Assembly: GCF_000177215.2 (NCBI RefSeq)
Contig: NZ_CM001368.1
Coordinates: forward strand, 186,001 to 250,000
Source of the DNA: Solidesulfovibrio carbinoliphilus subsp. oakridgensis
GTDB lineage: Bacteria; Desulfobacterota; Desulfovibrionia; Desulfovibrionales; Desulfovibrionaceae
Reading direction: 5' to 3'
Length of the DNA: 64,000 nucleotides
The notes beneath the pieces are model-generated. The model ran no database searches, had not been told where the DNA came from, and saw only the letters and a program-made list of their open reading frames with translations. Shown here one piece after another: positions 62,110 through 64,000 of this stretch. Positions within the stretch are counted from its first letter, which is position 1. Each line of letters starts with the position of its first letter. The position numbers and the translations under genes were made by a program.

Positions 62110-62505
62110 ATGCTTAATAACAAACGCGGCGTCTGGCAGTTGACGGTGACCGAATCTTTTAGCGCGTCGCACTGCCTGCGGGGCTACGAGGGGCCGTGCG
62201 AGAACCTGCACGGCCACAATTTCGGGGTCGAGGCGGTGGTGGAGGGCGAGCGGCTCGATGCCAAGGTCGAGTACCTGATGGATTTCAAGAAGCTGCGCGG
62301 CCGGTTGCGCGGGATCCTGGCCGAGTTGGACCACCGGCATTTAAACGACGTCGCGCCCTTTGACGGGGAGAATCCGTCGTCGGAGAATCTGGCCCGGCAT
62401 ATTTACAGAAGGCTCGAGGCGGCCCTGGCCGGCGAGGCCGTGACCCTGGTCGCGGTGTCGGTTTCGGAAAAGGACACGAGCAAGGCCACGTACCGCGAAT
62501 TGTAG
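62110..62505 (+). CDS. queD: 6-carboxy-5,6,7,8-tetrahydropterin synthase (queuosine pathway)
   Basis: The protein is 131 aa. QueD forms 6-carboxytetrahydropterin from dihydroneopterin triphosphate, the second step to queuosine. The zinc histidines are in SFSASHCLRGY and ENLHGHNFGVE, with the catalytic Cys in GPCENLHGH. YLMDFKKL and LDHRHLND match the family. The start codon follows directly on the right end of the palindrome-bounded element, whose GGAGG is 7 nt upstream. The QueG-like protein of 8558-9694 is over 50 kb away. Confidence 0.93.
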   Translation: MLNNKRGVWQLTVTESFSASHCLRGYEGPCENLHGHNFGVEAVVEGERLDAKVEYLMDFKKLRGRLRGILAELDHRHLNDVAPFDGENPSSENLARHIYRRLEAALAGEAVTLVAVSVSEKDTSKATYREL

Positions 62506-62551
62506 GACCAAGGCGGGGCGTGGACCGGCCTACTTGACGGAGCGTGACGTT

Positions 62552-63043
62552 GTGGCGCAGAGCATGGTCGAGGCAAGGCGCGGCACAGGCCGCCGCAACC
62601 CCCGGAGCAGGGCTTTGGAGCAGGCGGTGATCAGAAAGGTCTTTGAGACCATTTCGCTTCCCGGCGACAGCCGTCGGTTGGCCAAGGACGTGGTGGAGTA
62701 CCTGGGCGGACACCTTTCCGACCCGGACGCCCTGCACGATCTGGACATCATCCTGACCGAAGCCTGCGCCAACGTCTGCCGCCACGCCTACGGCGGAGCC
62801 GCCGGCCGGTTGCAGGTCCGGCTCACCGTCAATACGGGCCGGTACGTGGAACTGGAGATCGTGGACTGGGGCAAGGGGTTCGCCGCCGACGCCCGCTTCG
62901 AGAATCCCGGCCCGGACTCCGAAGGCGGCCGGGGCCTCTACATCATGCGCATGCTTTCAAGCGACTGCCAGGTCCACCGGCGAAACGGCGAAAACGTGGT
63001 GTTCATCCACAAGGACATAGGGAGAGCGCGGTGGAAAAGCTGA
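62552..63043 (+). CDS. HATPase anti-sigma-type switch kinase (RsbW/SpoIIAB-like)
   Basis: The protein is about 163 aa. The HATPase core has an N-box (LTEACANVCRHAY), LEIVDWGKGF (G1 region) and GGRGLYIMRMLSSDC (G2 region). Such kinases phosphorylate a STAS partner and release a sigma factor or other target. The start is uncertain: GTG at 62552 has GGAG at fair spacing; TTG 62534 and ATG 62564 are alternatives. It overlaps the STAS gene by 13 bp. Confidence 0.85.
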   Translation: MAQSMVEARRGTGRRNPRSRALEQAVIRKVFETISLPGDSRRLAKDVVEYLGGHLSDPDALHDLDIILTEACANVCRHAYGGAAGRLQVRLTVNTGRYVELEIVDWGKGFAADARFENPGPDSEGGRGLYIMRMLSSDCQVHRRNGENVVFIHKDIGRARWKS

Positions 63044-63372
63044 CCATCAAGCGCGACAGCGACGCGCTCATGCTGCGATACTCCGGTGAAATCACCCTGG
63101 AGATCACAGGCGACCTCAAGCGCCGCCTGGACGCGGAACTGGAAGACGCGGAAGTGAAGGCCGTGATCATCGACCTGTCCGACGTCAGTTTCATGGATTC
63201 CTCGGGCATCGGTTTCCTGGTCTCGGCCAACACCCGGATGCGCAGTTCCGGCCGATCCTTTTTCCTCTACAAACTGAGCAAGCCCGTGGAAAAGACCCTG
63301 GGGCTTGTCCAGCTCCTCCAGTTTTTCCAGATCCTTGCCGACGAAGAAGCCCTGGCCGCCATCCGCGGCTGA
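63031..63372 (+). CDS. STAS-domain anti-anti-sigma factor
   Basis: The protein is 113 aa, starting with GTG. It has the STAS core ALMLRYSGEITLEITGDLKRRLDAELE and VIIDLSDVSFMDSSGIGFLVSANTRMRSSGRSFFLY, where the DSSG Ser is the phosphorylation site (about S54). It should be the substrate of the upstream HATPase. No sigma factor is adjacent, so the target of this switch is unknown. Confidence 0.9.
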   Translation: MEKLTIKRDSDALMLRYSGEITLEITGDLKRRLDAELEDAEVKAVIIDLSDVSFMDSSGIGFLVSANTRMRSSGRSFFLYKLSKPVEKTLGLVQLLQFFQILADEEALAAIRG

Positions 63373-63381
63373 CCGGGCGTC

Positions 63382-64000
63382 ATGACCACTGCCGCCCTTG
63401 TCGCCACGCCGGTTTTTGACGCGGACCGCTTGGCGGACGTCCGTCTGCGGGTGGCCGGCAAGGCCTGGAGCCTGGCCGGACGAAGCGGCGTCGCCGCCGA
63501 GGAGGCCCGGGCCAGGGAGCTTGTCGCCGCAGGCGGCCTGCCGGTCTTTTTGGGAGCCGGGCTCGGCGTGGCCGTCAGGCGCTGCCGGGAGGCCGGCCTG
63601 CCCGTGGCGGTCGTGGACAAGGAAGCGGCCATAAGCGAGGCCACGGGCCTTCGCCGGGCCGTGGCCGGCGATCCGGAGCTCCTGTGGATCGACGCCCCGG
63701 ACGCGGCCACGGCCGCCGCCCTGGTCCGGGAGTTCGCCGTCCGCCACGTTCCGGCCACGCCCACACTCGTTTCCCATCCCGTCTACCTCCGGCTCGACCC
63801 GGCCTATTACGGCGTCCTGCCCCGGCTGCTGACGGCGCACCCGGCCGAGACGCCCCTGCCGCAGCGGTCCCTTTTCCAACAGGCCTTGCCCCGGGTCCTG
63901 TGCCTGACCAGCCGGCTTTTTCTCCTTGGCGAAGTGACCCGGGCCTGCGAGCGCCTGGGCGCGCCGTGCCGGTACCTGGAGACCGGCGACGAGCTCGACC
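63382..64000 (+). CDS. CgeB-like/DUF-type glycosyltransferase-related protein, N-terminal part (cut by window edge)
   Basis: About 206 residues are in the window. The N-terminus is Ala-rich. VFLGAGLGVAVRRCREAGLPVAVVDKEAAISEATGLR (residues about 55-90) resembles the N-terminal nucleotide/sugar domain of large CgeB-like proteins of Desulfovibrio. The rest, including any catalytic domain, is outside. It begins 9 bp after the STAS stop and is probably in the same unit. The assignment is by recall of family style and is tentative. Confidence 0.5.
   Translation, partial: MTTAALVATPVFDADRLADVRLRVAGKAWSLAGRSGVAAEEARARELVAAGGLPVFLGAGLGVAVRRCREAGLPVAVVDKEAAISEATGLRRAVAGDPELLWIDAPDAATAAALVREFAVRHVPATPTLVSHPVYLRLDPAYYGVLPRLLTAHPAETPLPQRSLFQQALPRVLCLTSRLFLLGEVTRACERLGAPCRYLETGDELD

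Overview
The window is a GC-rich chromosomal stretch of a Gram-negative, flagellated bacterium. It is most probably a sulfate-reducing Desulfovibrionaceae of the Desulfovibrio/Solidesulfovibrio type. This rests on the very high GC content, on an FlgM-linked gene of the DVU0524 type, on a His-type (sulfide-dependent) Thi4, and on the flagellar gene order. The species is inferred, not proven. Coding density is high and most genes look like conserved core genes. No phage, CRISPR array, rRNA or complete insertion sequence was seen. The unusual material is mostly in the intergenic DNA.

Layout. 1-8500: the end of a hybrid histidine kinase, a lipoprotein, a stand-alone rod-type flagellar protein, a short sigma-54 activator, a MITE-like palindromic element, a large periplasmic TPR protein, a MEMO-family protein and a glycine-zipper lipoprotein. 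8500-10200: a QueG-like iron-sulfur protein behind a MarR regulator that has a palindromic operator candidate. 10400-21300 (all minus): the translation/RNA cluster tRNA-Gly(CCC), rimP, nusA, ylxR, infB, ylxP, rbfA, nrnA, truB, rpsO, pnp. An intrinsic terminator lies between the tRNA and rimP.

21450-33000: a flagellar hook-basal body operon with a good sigma-54 promoter (flgF, flgG, flgA, flgH, flgI, flgJ-M23, flgN-like, flgK, flgL, then csrA and fliW). It meets flgM, which has its own sigma-28-type promoter, and the DVU0524-type gene. 33200-41400: NAD kinase coupled to a DUF89-like protein, der, thi4, mtnA and gatB. 41500-50500: small exported proteins, a neuB/glycosyltransferase operon, a DUF2092 pair, an MlaF-like ATPase and an exported acetolactate decarboxylase.

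50700-55750: a likely polysaccharide module (deacetylase, two glycosyltransferases, and a sigma-54 activator whose receiver domain has lost its phosphorylation residues). 55750-64000: a LysE exporter, DinB, DUF309 and VOC proteins, dnaE, queD, an HATPase/STAS switch pair, and the start of a CgeB-like protein.

Intergenic repeats. Two copies of a palindrome-bounded element (35836-36095 and 61736-62109) share 17-22 bp terminal inverted repeats and a 45-base identical end. In the second copy that end supplies the Shine-Dalgarno sequence of queD. A second hairpin family occurs at 10365-10430 and 37808-37858. A 104-bp AT-rich MITE-like element with apparent TA duplications sits two bases before a start codon. 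These elements, the degenerate sigma-54 regulator module, the terminator in the rimP-nusA leader and the divergent QueG-like/MarR pair are the parts most worth following up.
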